Origin: Candidatus Proelusimicrobium excrementi
Lineage (GTDB): Bacteria; Elusimicrobiota; Elusimicrobia; Elusimicrobiales; Elusimicrobiaceae
NCBI GenBank assembly: GCA_934643455.1
Contig: CAKUBV010000004.1
Span: 1-64,000 of the forward strand
DNA length: 64,000 bases
Direction: 5' to 3'
Of the stretch, positions 25,089-34,557 are shown piece by piece (position 1 is the first letter of the stretch; each line of letters starts with the position of its first letter). The notes below the pieces were generated by a model. It had not been told where the DNA came from. It ran no database searches and saw only the letters and a list, made by a program, of their open reading frames with translations. A program made the position numbers and the translations under genes.

Positions 25089-26198
25089 GTGCCAGGGATA
25101 ATATTCAGATATATAGCTAAGAATTTGGCGATATTCTTTTCGGGAATATTGTTCGTTTTCGTTTTTGTCGTTTTTATGGGGCAGTTCTCACAGATTTTCA
25201 CTTATGCGATGAACTACGGCGCGGATATTCTGTGGGTATTTTCGACGATGATGTATATGGTGCCGGATATTTTGGTGCTCAGCGTCCCCATGGCTTTCCA
25301 GATTTCCATTTTAATGACGCTTACCTCCATGGGCCAAACGGGGGAAGTTATGGCTTTGCGCGCGGCGGGATTTTCGTTCATGGAGATATCCAAACCGATT
25401 TTGATTTTCGCCGCTTTTTTGGTGCTTGTAATGACCGGCTTAAACGGCTGGCTGAGCCCTTTGGGACGGCATCACGTCGAGCAGAGCAAGGCCGATATAG
25501 CTTCCAAAATTTCAAAAGTAAACATAGAACCTAAAACATTTATAAATTTGGGCGACTGGGATTTGTTCGCCGAGAACGTGGATAAAAAGAACAAAACGAT
25601 TTATCAGGTTCACCTTTCCCGCAAAAACGACGACAGCGCTTTCAGCACCAAAGTAAACGCTTCCGAGGGAAAAGTTGATATAGGCGGGGACGGTATTTCC
25701 CTTACTTTGTATAAAGGCCAAATGCAGCGCGTATATTCCCTTGAAAGCAGAAAAATAATCACTTCGGAATTTAACAAATACTCCGTATTTATCCCTTTGA
25801 CGCAGAAAACCGACGACGATCACCGCGTAAAAGCTTCCGAACTTACCACCCCGCAGCTTATAAAAGCGATTAAGGAAGGGCCTTCGTCCATGGGCGAAAG
25901 AGAATGGCGGGAATACCGCCCCGCCGTTACTTACCGTATGGCGATGGCTTTATGCCCCTTGATATTTTTCCTTTTAAGCTGCCCGGTCGCTTTCGTCAAT
26001 ACGAAAAAAGCCGGCAGAGCCGGCGCCATGATTTACAGCTTGGCTTTTATTTTCGCCTATTTCGGGCTTATAACGGTCGGCAACAGTATAGCGGAAAAAG
26101 TGGAAAACGCCGCTTTGGTCTACGCCGCGCCTTTTTTGCCCGTGGTTTGCGGGCTTGCCGCCGGCCTTTATTTATGGAAGAAGAGGCTTTCCGACTGA
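25089..26198 (+). CDS. lptF: LPS export permease LptF-like (YjgP/YjgQ family)
   Basis: Inner-membrane half-permease of the LptB2FG transporter that extracts lipopolysaccharide. It has 369 residues, with three helices at the N-terminus, a large periplasmic beta domain (about 125-255) and three helices at the C-terminus. The start is GTG 25089. There is no ribosome site; TAAAAT at 25077-25082 lies 6 nt before it, suggesting a leaderless mRNA. It overlaps the next permease gene by one base. Which is F and which is G is a guess from order. Confidence 0.82.
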   Translation: MPGIIFRYIAKNLAIFFSGILFVFVFVVFMGQFSQIFTYAMNYGADILWVFSTMMYMVPDILVLSVPMAFQISILMTLTSMGQTGEVMALRAAGFSFMEISKPILIFAAFLVLVMTGLNGWLSPLGRHHVEQSKADIASKISKVNIEPKTFINLGDWDLFAENVDKKNKTIYQVHLSRKNDDSAFSTKVNASEGKVDIGGDGISLTLYKGQMQRVYSLESRKIITSEFNKYSVFIPLTQKTDDDHRVKASELTTPQLIKAIKEGPSSMGEREWREYRPAVTYRMAMALCPLIFFLLSCPVAFVNTKKAGRAGAMIYSLAFIFAYFGLITVGNSIAEKVENAALVYAAPFLPVVCGLAAGLYLWKKRLSD

Positions 26199-27283
26199 TG
26201 AAAATACTTTACGGCTACATAGCCAAAAAATTTTGGGGCCCTTTTGTTTTTATAATCAGCATTTTTGCGGTGCTGATATTTTTGGGCGACAGTTTGGAGA
26301 AAATCCGCTGGATAAACAGCTACGGTACCACTTTGGGGCTTGTGCTTAAATACAGCTTCCTTACAATGCCTTCCTGGCTTGTGCAGATTTTGCCCGTAGC
26401 CTGCCTTTTGAGCGCGCTTTTTGTCATATCCGATATGATTACAAGCGGCGAGTGGACGGCATGCCTTGCCGGTGGATTTTCCGTAAGGCAAATATTCAAA
26501 CCTTTGATAGCCTGTATCTTTTTAGTGGCCATGGCCGGCTTTTGCGTGCAGGAATTTTTTGTCCCGGACTTAAGCAAAAAGGCCGAGCTTACTTTGCAGC
26601 GTAAAATACGCGGCAAAAAAGAATGGTATTTCAATGTGCAGAATGACGTTACTTTAAGGCTTGATAATCAGCGCGTTCTTTTTGCCAAGACGGTTAAAGC
26701 AGACGAGGGCGTCATGGACGGTATGTTTATAGACGTTTACGATAACAGCTGGTCCATAACTTCCCAAATCAGCGCGAGGCGTTTCGTTTGGGATAAAAAT
26801 AAAGAAAGATGGATTTTTGAAGACGGTTTTATAAGATATTTCGGCAAAAACGCCGCGGTTACGGAGGAAAGCTTTTCCGTATTGGATTCCGATTTTACCG
26901 TTCCGCCGGACCAAATCGCCGTCGGCAGCGCAAAGCCTTCTTACCTCAGCATAAGCGATTTGATAAGACGCATCAAATTTTTAAAAGCCAGCGGGCTTAC
27001 CACTTTCCAGGAAGAAACTTTCTTCCATTCCAAATTGGCCGCGCCTTTCGCCACCGTAATCATGTGCCTTTTGGGTATGCCTTTTGCTATAGCTTTAAAA
27101 CGTTCCAGCAAACTTCTTAATATCGTGGCGGCCATAGCGATAGGTTTTACGTTTTGGTGGATAGTTTCCATGCTGACTTCTGCCGGTGAAAGCGGAATGA
27201 TAAACCCGGCTGTCGCCGGCTGGCTGCCTGTGGTATTGTTCGCCGCGGTAGCGTATGCGGAGTTTAAACTGCTTAAGATATAA
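26198..27283 (+). CDS. lptG: LPS export permease LptG-like (YjgP/YjgQ family)
   Basis: Partner half-permease of 361 residues with the same 3+3 helix arrangement. It begins MKILYGYIAKKFWGPFVF, similar to the start of its neighbour. The start ATG 26198 shares one base with the TGA of the upstream gene (TGATG). The frame is open further upstream within that gene, but that extension is not a credible protein. The ATPase LptB and LptA/C/D are not in this window. Confidence 0.85.
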   Translation: MKILYGYIAKKFWGPFVFIISIFAVLIFLGDSLEKIRWINSYGTTLGLVLKYSFLTMPSWLVQILPVACLLSALFVISDMITSGEWTACLAGGFSVRQIFKPLIACIFLVAMAGFCVQEFFVPDLSKKAELTLQRKIRGKKEWYFNVQNDVTLRLDNQRVLFAKTVKADEGVMDGMFIDVYDNSWSITSQISARRFVWDKNKERWIFEDGFIRYFGKNAAVTEESFSVLDSDFTVPPDQIAVGSAKPSYLSISDLIRRIKFLKASGLTTFQEETFFHSKLAAPFATVIMCLLGMPFAIALKRSSKLLNIVAAIAIGFTFWWIVSMLTSAGESGMINPAVAGWLPVVLFAAVAYAEFKLLKI

Positions 27284-27383
27284 TATTTTGATAATATAGC
27301 CATATATTCAAACATTTAAATAAGCAAGCATATAAATTATACGCTTGCTTATTATTTTTTATAGAATTAAACTAGAGGATTTT

Positions 27384-30300
27384 GTGCTTAAAAAATTATT
27401 AAGGTTGTTTTTGTGCTTCTGCCTGCTTACGGATTGTTTCAGCCTCAGCGCTTTCGGCGCGGAGGCTCGGCCCGATTCGCCGGCTAAAGCGGAAACTCAA
27501 TCCTTTGAAAACTCCGTTCTTAAAGACCCAAGCCGCTTCGGCGACGGAATAAAACTTTTTGAGCCTTCCCGCTACGGTTTTTTGGCGGAAGAAAAGCCCC
27601 TTCTGCTTCCTTATGAGGCAACTTCCCCGGAAGAGGAAGACGATTACTTCCGTTATAACCGCGCTTATTTGGAAAACGTCATAAAAGATATGGAAGGCGG
27701 TATAGAAATCAAAGAGCGCGCCACGGAATATATCGAAATTTTAAATCCTTCCCTTTTGCTGCCTATATACGGCACCACCATTTCCATGACGGGGCGCAAG
27801 ACTTTCGGCATAAAATACGACGTAAAAAAATATAAGGAAAACAAAAGCACCGTAGACGACAGAAATACCAGCAGCATGGAATTTGAGCAGGAAATGCAGC
27901 TTAAGGTGCAGGGCAAAATCAGCGACAGAATTTTTGTCGACATCGACTATGACGACCAACGCGAAGAAGCACAAAATATCGGCGTTTCTTACCGCGGCAA
28001 ACCCGGCGAGATAGTGCAAAGCGCGGATTTCGGCGATATAGAACTTTCGCTTCCCGGAACGGAATTTATATCTTACAGCAAACAGGTGTTCGGCGCCAAG
28101 ATGCACCTTCAGTACGGCGACGCGCATTTAAGGCTTATCGGCAGCCAAAACAAAGGCGAAAGCAAAAGCAAACAATTTAAAGGCGACAGCGTTTTTGAAA
28201 CCGTCAACATTAAAGATTTGCAGTATATCAGGCGCAAATATTACGACCTTTCTTTCGGCTACCAAACGGGTGCAAGCGCAAGCACTCAATGGGCTTACGC
28301 AATAAGGCAGGGTACGGAACGTGTTTATATAGACGATCATACCAACGGCGGCTATCAGGTGCCCATGAAAGCCGTGGATATAAAAACTGGCGCGGTTTAT
28401 CCTTCAAACGGAGGCACGGCCGCATTCAGGCTTTTAACGCGCGGCGTTGATTATACCGTTGATTACAATCAAAATATTTTAATATTTAACAACAGCCTTA
28501 ACGCAACGGACGTCGTTGCGGTTGATTATGAAAATTCCCAGGGGGCCGCTCCCTCTTCCGCCCAGCCTGACGGCTACCCGATACTGATTAAAACCAACAA
28601 TGACCGCCCGATATCTTCTTCCGACGAACTTGATTATCAGCTGGAAATAAAGCGTTACTACAATATCGGCGCGACGCAGATAACGCGCGATGACGGCAGC
28701 GGCAATTTTATTTTGAAACTTCTTGAATCCGACGGCGCGGAAGTATGCGCTTCTTCCGATACGAGGCCTTTTTGTCAGTTTACCGTAGATTATGATAAGG
28801 GTATATTCAAAATAGGCGGGCGTTTCAGCGACGTAAGCCTGTATAATTCCACGCCGGTTTCCTCAACCAACAGATACTTTTTCGTTCAGTATACGTCAAC
28901 GGTTAAGACTTACTTTCTGGAATCGGATATCGTCGTCCAGTCCGAAAGAGTAAAAGTAAATGGGGCCACTATGGCGCGCAATAAAGATTATTACGTGGAT
29001 TACGCATCCGGCTTCATCACTTTTTATAATTCCGATTTAATAGGGTCCAACAGCGTAGTGGACGTTACTTACGAAGTATCCGGCGGCGGGGAAGACACCG
29101 CGCTTATGGGCGGGCGTTTTAATTATGACTTTACTGATAAAATATCCGTCGGCGCAAGTTTGTTGAACGAATCCGGCAGCGAGCCGAAACGCGTTCCCAA
29201 CGTGGGCGCGACGGCCAGCAGCTTAATGGCCATGGAGGCGGATTTTAAGGTTGATGACGTCGAAGTCGCCGAAGGCGTACATGTCAGTTTGGGCGGCGAG
29301 GCGGCGCAAAGCCGAAAGGATGAAAACCTCTTTGGTTACGCGATGATAGACAGCATGGAAGAAACCAAAGAATACATAAAAGCTTCAACCGTATACAGCG
29401 ATTGGAAGATAGCCTCAAACCCCACGGCGGAAACCAACTTTTTTGACGCCGTTCGCTGGGATTCTCAGGACGTACCCATGCTGCAAATAAACCCGTCGGC
29501 CATAGCCAACGGCGACGACAAACAAAACGTCCTGCTTATAAATTACGATTTCAGCATAGCCCAAGATAAAGGGTACGGCGACAGGGACGAAGTTTCAATA
29601 GTCTTCCCGATAAGCAATTCCGGCGTGGACTTTTCCGATAAAACCCTCTTTGAGCTTACCATGCAGGGGGAAGAAAACGGCCCGCTTATCAACGTAACTT
29701 TCGGTACGGTTAATGAAATGTCCGATAACTACGGTGATTACTCCTCGCTTTTGGCGGCCGGATTTCAGCTGGATCAAATCTTCCCAGTTTGCAGCAAGTA
29801 TTATGTAGCCGGTATGAACACCGTCCCCAAAACCGAAGATTTAAGGTGTACGGGCAAACTTACCAATTCCGAAGATATGGGCTGGCTCTATATCAACCCG
29901 GACGGTTCTTATCAGCGTTATAATCCTTTTGCAGATAACGTTTACAATCCTTTGCCTCAGCCTACCGGGAAGATAGAAACTCAGGATCTTAACGGAAACG
30001 GGCTTTTGGATTCGGAAGATTTGACTTCCGGCGGAAGCTTCGGCTTCGCCGGGCAGGAGATACAAGGCCTGCCTGGCGGGGAAATAAACTTTTCCGGCTG
30101 GAAAACTTTCAATCAGGAAGTGGACTTCGGCTCTGCCACAAATGTTTGGGGTACGGATTGGACTTCTATCCAGCAAATGCGCGTTACGCTTAAAAGGAAC
30201 CCTAACGGCGGCAAACTTAAGGGGCAGATAAGGATAGCTTCTTTGGGGGTTTCCGGCAGCGTGTGGCAGCCCTTGGATACGGATGAAGAAGTGCTTTTAA

Positions 30301-32822
30301 GCTACGGCATAAACAATGTTGATAATACGCATTATAAGCCTATTTTCAGCGACGCAGGCGACGGAGGGGAAGTCTTCCGCACCTTGTACGGTTCCGTCAA
30401 CGACCTTAAAAAGGACGACGGCACCAATAATATAGAGGAGCAGTCTTTGGCTTTGCAATATGATTTCAGCAAAAATCCCGCGCTTGAAAAAGTTTCTGTT
30501 CAGCATAACTTCAGTGCGATGGATTTTTCCAAACACAGGCAGTTCCGTTTTTTACTTTACAATAACGGGGACATAGACGAAGACACTTCATTTTATCTGC
30601 GTATCGCGGCCGACGAAAATAATTACAGCGAAGTCCGCGTTCCTTTGAATTTTAAAGATGCTTGGCGGCTTTACAGCCTTAAACTTATTGATACCAACGG
30701 CGATAATATACCCGACCGCTGGGAAAATATTTCCAAGTATGATGCTTCCGTCGTAAACGAAGGTATGCTTAACTATAAACGCGTAGGTATAATAACGGCC
30801 GGTATAATCAAAGCGGACGGAACAACGCCTAAGGGTGAAGTGTGGCTTGATGATATTTTCCTTGCAGATTCCATGGTTACCGTCGGCAACGCTTATATGG
30901 CCCAGGCCAAAGTAAGCGTGGATAATTGGTTCGACGCAGGCGGCAAGATAACTTATATAGACGAAAACTTCCAAACGCCGGTAGCGGTGGCCACAAATCA
31001 GAAAAACCGTCAGGAAGATTACTATTTAAAATTCAAACGGTTTAAAAAACTTCCCATAAACGCCAATTATTACCGCTCCAACACGATAACGCCCGACGTT
31101 CTGGGCTATAACAGCAGCAATACCGTCAGCCTTTTGGACAAAGGCGAAGTCAACCGCGACAGAGGCAGCATCAACGCGGAATATATAGACGGGAAACTGC
31201 CGACTGTCGGCGTAAGTTACTCTTTTGAAAACGCCGATTACCAAATGCTGGAAAGAAAAGACGGCAGCGACACTTACAGCCTTACTCTCAACCACACCGC
31301 CAAGAGCAGAGACAATATAATAAAAAGCTTTTCCGCGGGTACTTCTTTGGTAAAAAGCAAAATAGATTACAGCGACGCGCAGCTGGTTTCATCTTCCGGC
31401 GGATATTATAACAGCGACACTACTACCCAAAACTATAATTTTAAGATGACTTTATCCCCTTGGCAGGGCACTTCTATCGTACCCAGTTACAGCCTTACTT
31501 CCGCCGATGAAAAAAGAAAATATTTTGACGCTTCCGGCGGTATAGAATCTTTCAAGAATAAAAAATACAGCAAATACGCATCGGAAACGGCTTCGGTCAG
31601 TACGGCTTTAAGGCTGCGCCCGTGGCTGACGCCCACGGCCAGTTACAGCGTAAGCGTTAAGGAAAATAACAATCTCAGCAGAACTTCTTATAAAGCCAAT
31701 GATACAACCTATACCTTTGACATCGGCGACGTCAAAAGCATTAACAGAAGTTCCGAAGGGAATGTGGGTCTTTCTTTAAACGGGCGTGATATGCTGCCCA
31801 AATCCAAATTGTTTTCGGCCTTGACGATTTCCGGCTCCTACAGGCTGCAGGACGGCGACGCTTGGGAAAACGTGCCGGATTCTTTTGAGTCTTTGGATAA
31901 ACTTTGGCTTAGGAGCTCCATGGGTATAAATTCCCCTTACAGCTATAGAAGCAGTCTGACTATGCGCGACACTTACAGCGCGGCGATGCGCTGGTCGCCT
32001 TTTAAAGAATATGGCTTTAGCGGTATGGCCGCGCCGATAAAAACGATTTCTGTTATCAACAACTTCTCCCGCAGTTATCAAACGACTGAAGATTTGGGTT
32101 CTGAATATAAAACGGTAACCTCCACCCTGCCGGATGTGGTATTTTATATAGACGAACTGGAAAAGTTTTTCGGTTCTTCGGGCAAGGCCCTTTCCGGGGC
32201 GAATTTAAAACTTAAATATGCGTTTTCCACCAATGAAACTTTAGGCACGGATTATAAAGAGGACGTGGCTTACGGCGGTGATTTGCGCTTTGTTCTTTTC
32301 AACTATTTTGATACAACTTTAAGCTACACCGAGCAGCGTCAGGATAAAACGGATCTTAAAGTAAACGAGCCTTTGGCCACTTATTTAAGGAAAGATTTTT
32401 CGGCGCAGACGTCATTTTCCCACCGTGCATTCCGCTTCACGCCGAAAATAACTTATATCTATGACAAAAGCGAAGAAGTCGGCGACGTGTTGGTCGACCG
32501 GGTTGAGGAAATAGTGCCCAGCCTTAACGTCAGGGTGGATTTTAATTTGCCGTTCAGCTTCCGTCTGCCGCTGTTGGGTGCGCAGTATCTTATGACGAAC
32601 CGCGTTATATGGAATACCACCGCCAGTTATTCGCGCAGGCGTTCTTTTACCGTGGACGAAAACCGTGATTTAATTGATATTACAACAAGCCTGGATTATG
32701 AAATTTCCAAAAACGTCCGCCTTACTTTATCCGGCGCGTTTCAGGACTTTAAACATCTTTACATAGCGGAAGATTCTTACACGGCCTATAATATAGGCAC
32801 AATGCTTACGATACAATTTTAA
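27384..32822 (+). CDS. Giant outer-membrane protein, SprA-like
   Basis: A protein of about 1812 residues with a signal peptide (LKKLLRLFLCFCLL...AFGAEA). The N-terminal third has a pattern I associate with SprA, the outer-membrane translocon of the type IX system: FEQEMQLKVQGKISDRIFV, GEIVQSADFGDIELSLPGT, KQVFGAKMHLQYGDAHLRL and GSQNKGESKSKQF. Two calcium-loop-like segments occur (DLNGNGLLDSEDL near 870 and DTNGDNIPDRWE near 1110). The C-terminal 500 residues alternate as barrel strands and end in MLTIQF. The start is GTG 27384 behind AGAGGA. It follows lptG by 100 bases. A generic surface barrel is the alternative. Confidence 0.65.
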   Translation: MLKKLLRLFLCFCLLTDCFSLSAFGAEARPDSPAKAETQSFENSVLKDPSRFGDGIKLFEPSRYGFLAEEKPLLLPYEATSPEEEDDYFRYNRAYLENVIKDMEGGIEIKERATEYIEILNPSLLLPIYGTTISMTGRKTFGIKYDVKKYKENKSTVDDRNTSSMEFEQEMQLKVQGKISDRIFVDIDYDDQREEAQNIGVSYRGKPGEIVQSADFGDIELSLPGTEFISYSKQVFGAKMHLQYGDAHLRLIGSQNKGESKSKQFKGDSVFETVNIKDLQYIRRKYYDLSFGYQTGASASTQWAYAIRQGTERVYIDDHTNGGYQVPMKAVDIKTGAVYPSNGGTAAFRLLTRGVDYTVDYNQNILIFNNSLNATDVVAVDYENSQGAAPSSAQPDGYPILIKTNNDRPISSSDELDYQLEIKRYYNIGATQITRDDGSGNFILKLLESDGAEVCASSDTRPFCQFTVDYDKGIFKIGGRFSDVSLYNSTPVSSTNRYFFVQYTSTVKTYFLESDIVVQSERVKVNGATMARNKDYYVDYASGFITFYNSDLIGSNSVVDVTYEVSGGGEDTALMGGRFNYDFTDKISVGASLLNESGSEPKRVPNVGATASSLMAMEADFKVDDVEVAEGVHVSLGGEAAQSRKDENLFGYAMIDSMEETKEYIKASTVYSDWKIASNPTAETNFFDAVRWDSQDVPMLQINPSAIANGDDKQNVLLINYDFSIAQDKGYGDRDEVSIVFPISNSGVDFSDKTLFELTMQGEENGPLINVTFGTVNEMSDNYGDYSSLLAAGFQLDQIFPVCSKYYVAGMNTVPKTEDLRCTGKLTNSEDMGWLYINPDGSYQRYNPFADNVYNPLPQPTGKIETQDLNGNGLLDSEDLTSGGSFGFAGQEIQGLPGGEINFSGWKTFNQEVDFGSATNVWGTDWTSIQQMRVTLKRNPNGGKLKGQIRIASLGVSGSVWQPLDTDEEVLLSYGINNVDNTHYKPIFSDAGDGGEVFRTLYGSVNDLKKDDGTNNIEEQSLALQYDFSKNPALEKVSVQHNFSAMDFSKHRQFRFLLYNNGDIDEDTSFYLRIAADENNYSEVRVPLNFKDAWRLYSLKLIDTNGDNIPDRWENISKYDASVVNEGMLNYKRVGIITAGIIKADGTTPKGEVWLDDIFLADSMVTVGNAYMAQAKVSVDNWFDAGGKITYIDENFQTPVAVATNQKNRQEDYYLKFKRFKKLPINANYYRSNTITPDVLGYNSSNTVSLLDKGEVNRDRGSINAEYIDGKLPTVGVSYSFENADYQMLERKDGSDTYSLTLNHTAKSRDNIIKSFSAGTSLVKSKIDYSDAQLVSSSGGYYNSDTTTQNYNFKMTLSPWQGTSIVPSYSLTSADEKRKYFDASGGIESFKNKKYSKYASETASVSTALRLRPWLTPTASYSVSVKENNNLSRTSYKANDTTYTFDIGDVKSINRSSEGNVGLSLNGRDMLPKSKLFSALTISGSYRLQDGDAWENVPDSFESLDKLWLRSSMGINSPYSYRSSLTMRDTYSAAMRWSPFKEYGFSGMAAPIKTISVINNFSRSYQTTEDLGSEYKTVTSTLPDVVFYIDELEKFFGSSGKALSGANLKLKYAFSTNETLGTDYKEDVAYGGDLRFVLFNYFDTTLSYTEQRQDKTDLKVNEPLATYLRKDFSAQTSFSHRAFRFTPKITYIYDKSEEVGDVLVDRVEEIVPSLNVRVDFNLPFSFRLPLLGAQYLMTNRVIWNTTASYSRRRSFTVDENRDLIDITTSLDYEISKNVRLTLSGAFQDFKHLYIAEDSYTAYNIGTMLTIQF

Positions 32823-32831
32823 CGGGGTCTT

Positions 32832-33563
32832 ATGGCGTTTAAACTTTTGCGCGAAGCCGGCAATTTTCTTTTGCATATTTTCTTCCCGAGAACTTGCTTT
32901 TGCTGCGGGCGCGATATCCCGCGCAAAAACTCCGCTTTGCTCTGCCGGGAGTGTACAAAAAAGCTTGAGCCGGTTGAAGGCCTTGTCTGCGCAAGGTGCG
33001 GGCTTCCGCTTAAAAGCGGCGGTGCACATTGTTTTAACTGCCGCGGAAGCAAAGCCGCCAAGTATAAATGTTCTTATATAAGATCGGCCTTATGTTTCAA
33101 CGAGCCTTCCCGCGCTTTGGTGCACGCTTTTAAATATGAAAAGTATGTATGCGCGGCCAAGTTTTTCGCGCCTTTAATGTACAAAACTTTTAAGGAGAAT
33201 CCGCCTTATTTCGAAGCCGAACTCATGGCGCCGGTTCCGATACACAAAAGCCGTATGCGTAAAAGGGGATTTAACCAAGCTTGGCTTTTGGCGGAGGAAC
33301 TTTCAAAATATAATCATATCCCGGCGGAAGATATTTTGCTGAGAGTCAATAAAACCAAAAGCCAAACTTCTCTTAACAGGGCCGAGAGGAAAGAAAACAT
33401 CAAAGACGCTTTTAAACTTAAACCCGGGATAAGCGTAAAAGGCAAAGCCGTAATTTTAATAGACGACGTCTGCACCACCGGCGCGACTTTGGAAGAATGC
33501 GCCCGCGTACTCAAAAAGGCCGGCGCGCGGGAAGTGCTGGCCTTAACCGCTTTAAGAGAATAA
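32832..33563 (+). CDS. comF: ComF/GntX-type phosphoribosyltransferase-fold protein
   Basis: A 243-residue protein with an N-terminal zinc finger (CFCCGRDIPR, LCREC, CARCGLP, CFNCRG) and a phosphoribosyltransferase domain carrying VILIDDVCTTGATLEEC near 212. ComF proteins act in DNA uptake in competent bacteria, and GntX homologues in metabolism; the biochemical role is unclear. The gene begins 9 bases after the SprA-like gene and is probably co-transcribed. Confidence 0.87.
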   Translation: MAFKLLREAGNFLLHIFFPRTCFCCGRDIPRKNSALLCRECTKKLEPVEGLVCARCGLPLKSGGAHCFNCRGSKAAKYKCSYIRSALCFNEPSRALVHAFKYEKYVCAAKFFAPLMYKTFKENPPYFEAELMAPVPIHKSRMRKRGFNQAWLLAEELSKYNHIPAEDILLRVNKTKSQTSLNRAERKENIKDAFKLKPGISVKGKAVILIDDVCTTGATLEECARVLKKAGAREVLALTALRE

Positions 33564-33604
33564 TTCATATCAATTGCGTTGTGTTATTAGGTGCGGATAA
33601 TGCT

Positions 33605-34510
33605 TTATGGTTTCCTTTGCAAAGCGTATTCTATCGCAGCCAGCATTGAAGATTCATCCGCCGCGTTTTGCCCCGCAATGTCAAAAGCGGTTCCGTGCGC
33701 CGGGGACAGCCTTAAAAATTTAAGGCCGGCGGTAATATGGATTACGGGTTTTTTCGTGGCCAGTTTAAGCCCAAGCAGGGCCGCATCGTGGTACATCATC
33801 AAAACGGCGTCGTTTTTTGCGTTTATATGCCTAAGCCATAAAGCGTCCACGGGATAAGGGCCTGCGGCGTTTATGCCTTCTTTTTGCAGTTCCCGCACGG
33901 CGGGTATTATGGTTTTTATTTCCTCCGAGCCTATTTTGCCGCCGTCGCCGCAGTGCGGATTAAGCGCGGATATTTCAATAAGAGCCCCGGGGGCGATTTG
34001 CGCCGCCAGTGTTTTGGCCGCGTCTTTAATTCTTTCTTTGGTTATGGCCTCGCTTAAATCTTTTAAGGCATAATGTTCTGTTACCAGTCCGCAGCAAAGC
34101 CTTCCGCTTCTAAACATCATCAAAGCCCCGGGATTGCCGGCGCGCTCGCGTAAAATTTCCGTATGTCCCATATATTTTACGCCGGCCGATTGCCAGGCCT
34201 CTTTTGATATCGGCGCGGTGATTAGAGCGTCGGCTTTTAACTCCTCGGTAAGGGCGATAGCCTTTTCCACGGCTTTAAAAGAAATTTCTCCTCCTCTTTT
34301 TGAGGGCTCGCGCTTTTGCGGCGCGGGGTAATTTGAAGTTATATTTATATAGCTGATATTGCCCTCAAGCGCGCCTGATTTTTTAAAAGCGTCAACGCCG
34401 CCTATCAGCGTAAATGCGGCGTCTTTTGCGTTAAGTTTTTTTAAAGCTTTAAAAGTTACTTCCGGGCCTATGCCGTAAGGGTCGCCCAATGTGATAATGA
34501 TTTTCTTCAT
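33605..34510 (-). CDS. pdxA: 4-hydroxythreonine-4-phosphate dehydrogenase
   Basis: Pyridoxal-phosphate biosynthesis enzyme that oxidises 4-phosphohydroxy-threonine. It has 301 residues. Marks are ITLGDPYGIGPEV at the start, GHTEILRE, EISALNPHCGDGG (a metal histidine) and MYHDAALLGLK (another). The start codon lies 5 nt after the T run of the upstream terminator and has no ribosome site, so expression must depend on a promoter over that hairpin or on read-through. Confidence 0.92.
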   Translation of the reverse strand: MKKIIITLGDPYGIGPEVTFKALKKLNAKDAAFTLIGGVDAFKKSGALEGNISYINITSNYPAPQKREPSKRGGEISFKAVEKAIALTEELKADALITAPISKEAWQSAGVKYMGHTEILRERAGNPGALMMFRSGRLCCGLVTEHYALKDLSEAITKERIKDAAKTLAAQIAPGALIEISALNPHCGDGGKIGSEEIKTIIPAVRELQKEGINAAGPYPVDALWLRHINAKNDAVLMMYHDAALLGLKLATKKPVIHITAGLKFLRLSPAHGTAFDIAGQNAADESSMLAAIEYALQRKP

Positions 34511-34512
34511 AA

Positions 34513-34541
34513 TAAAAAAGGGCGGGTTGGTCCCCGCCCTT
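34513..34541 (-). terminator. Terminator between the parvulin gene and pdxA
   Basis: Minus-strand stem AAGGGCGGG/CCCGCCCTT (34518-34526 with 34533-34541) followed by a T6 run. It abuts the pdxA start codon. Confidence 0.85.
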
Positions 34542-34557
34542 AAAAGGAATTTTTTAT

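Noticed and set aside
25904..26197. Upstream extension of the lptG frame
   Set aside because: It lies within lptF in another frame and is Arg/Tyr-rich nonsense. Translation starts at ATG 26198, sharing a base with the lptF stop.
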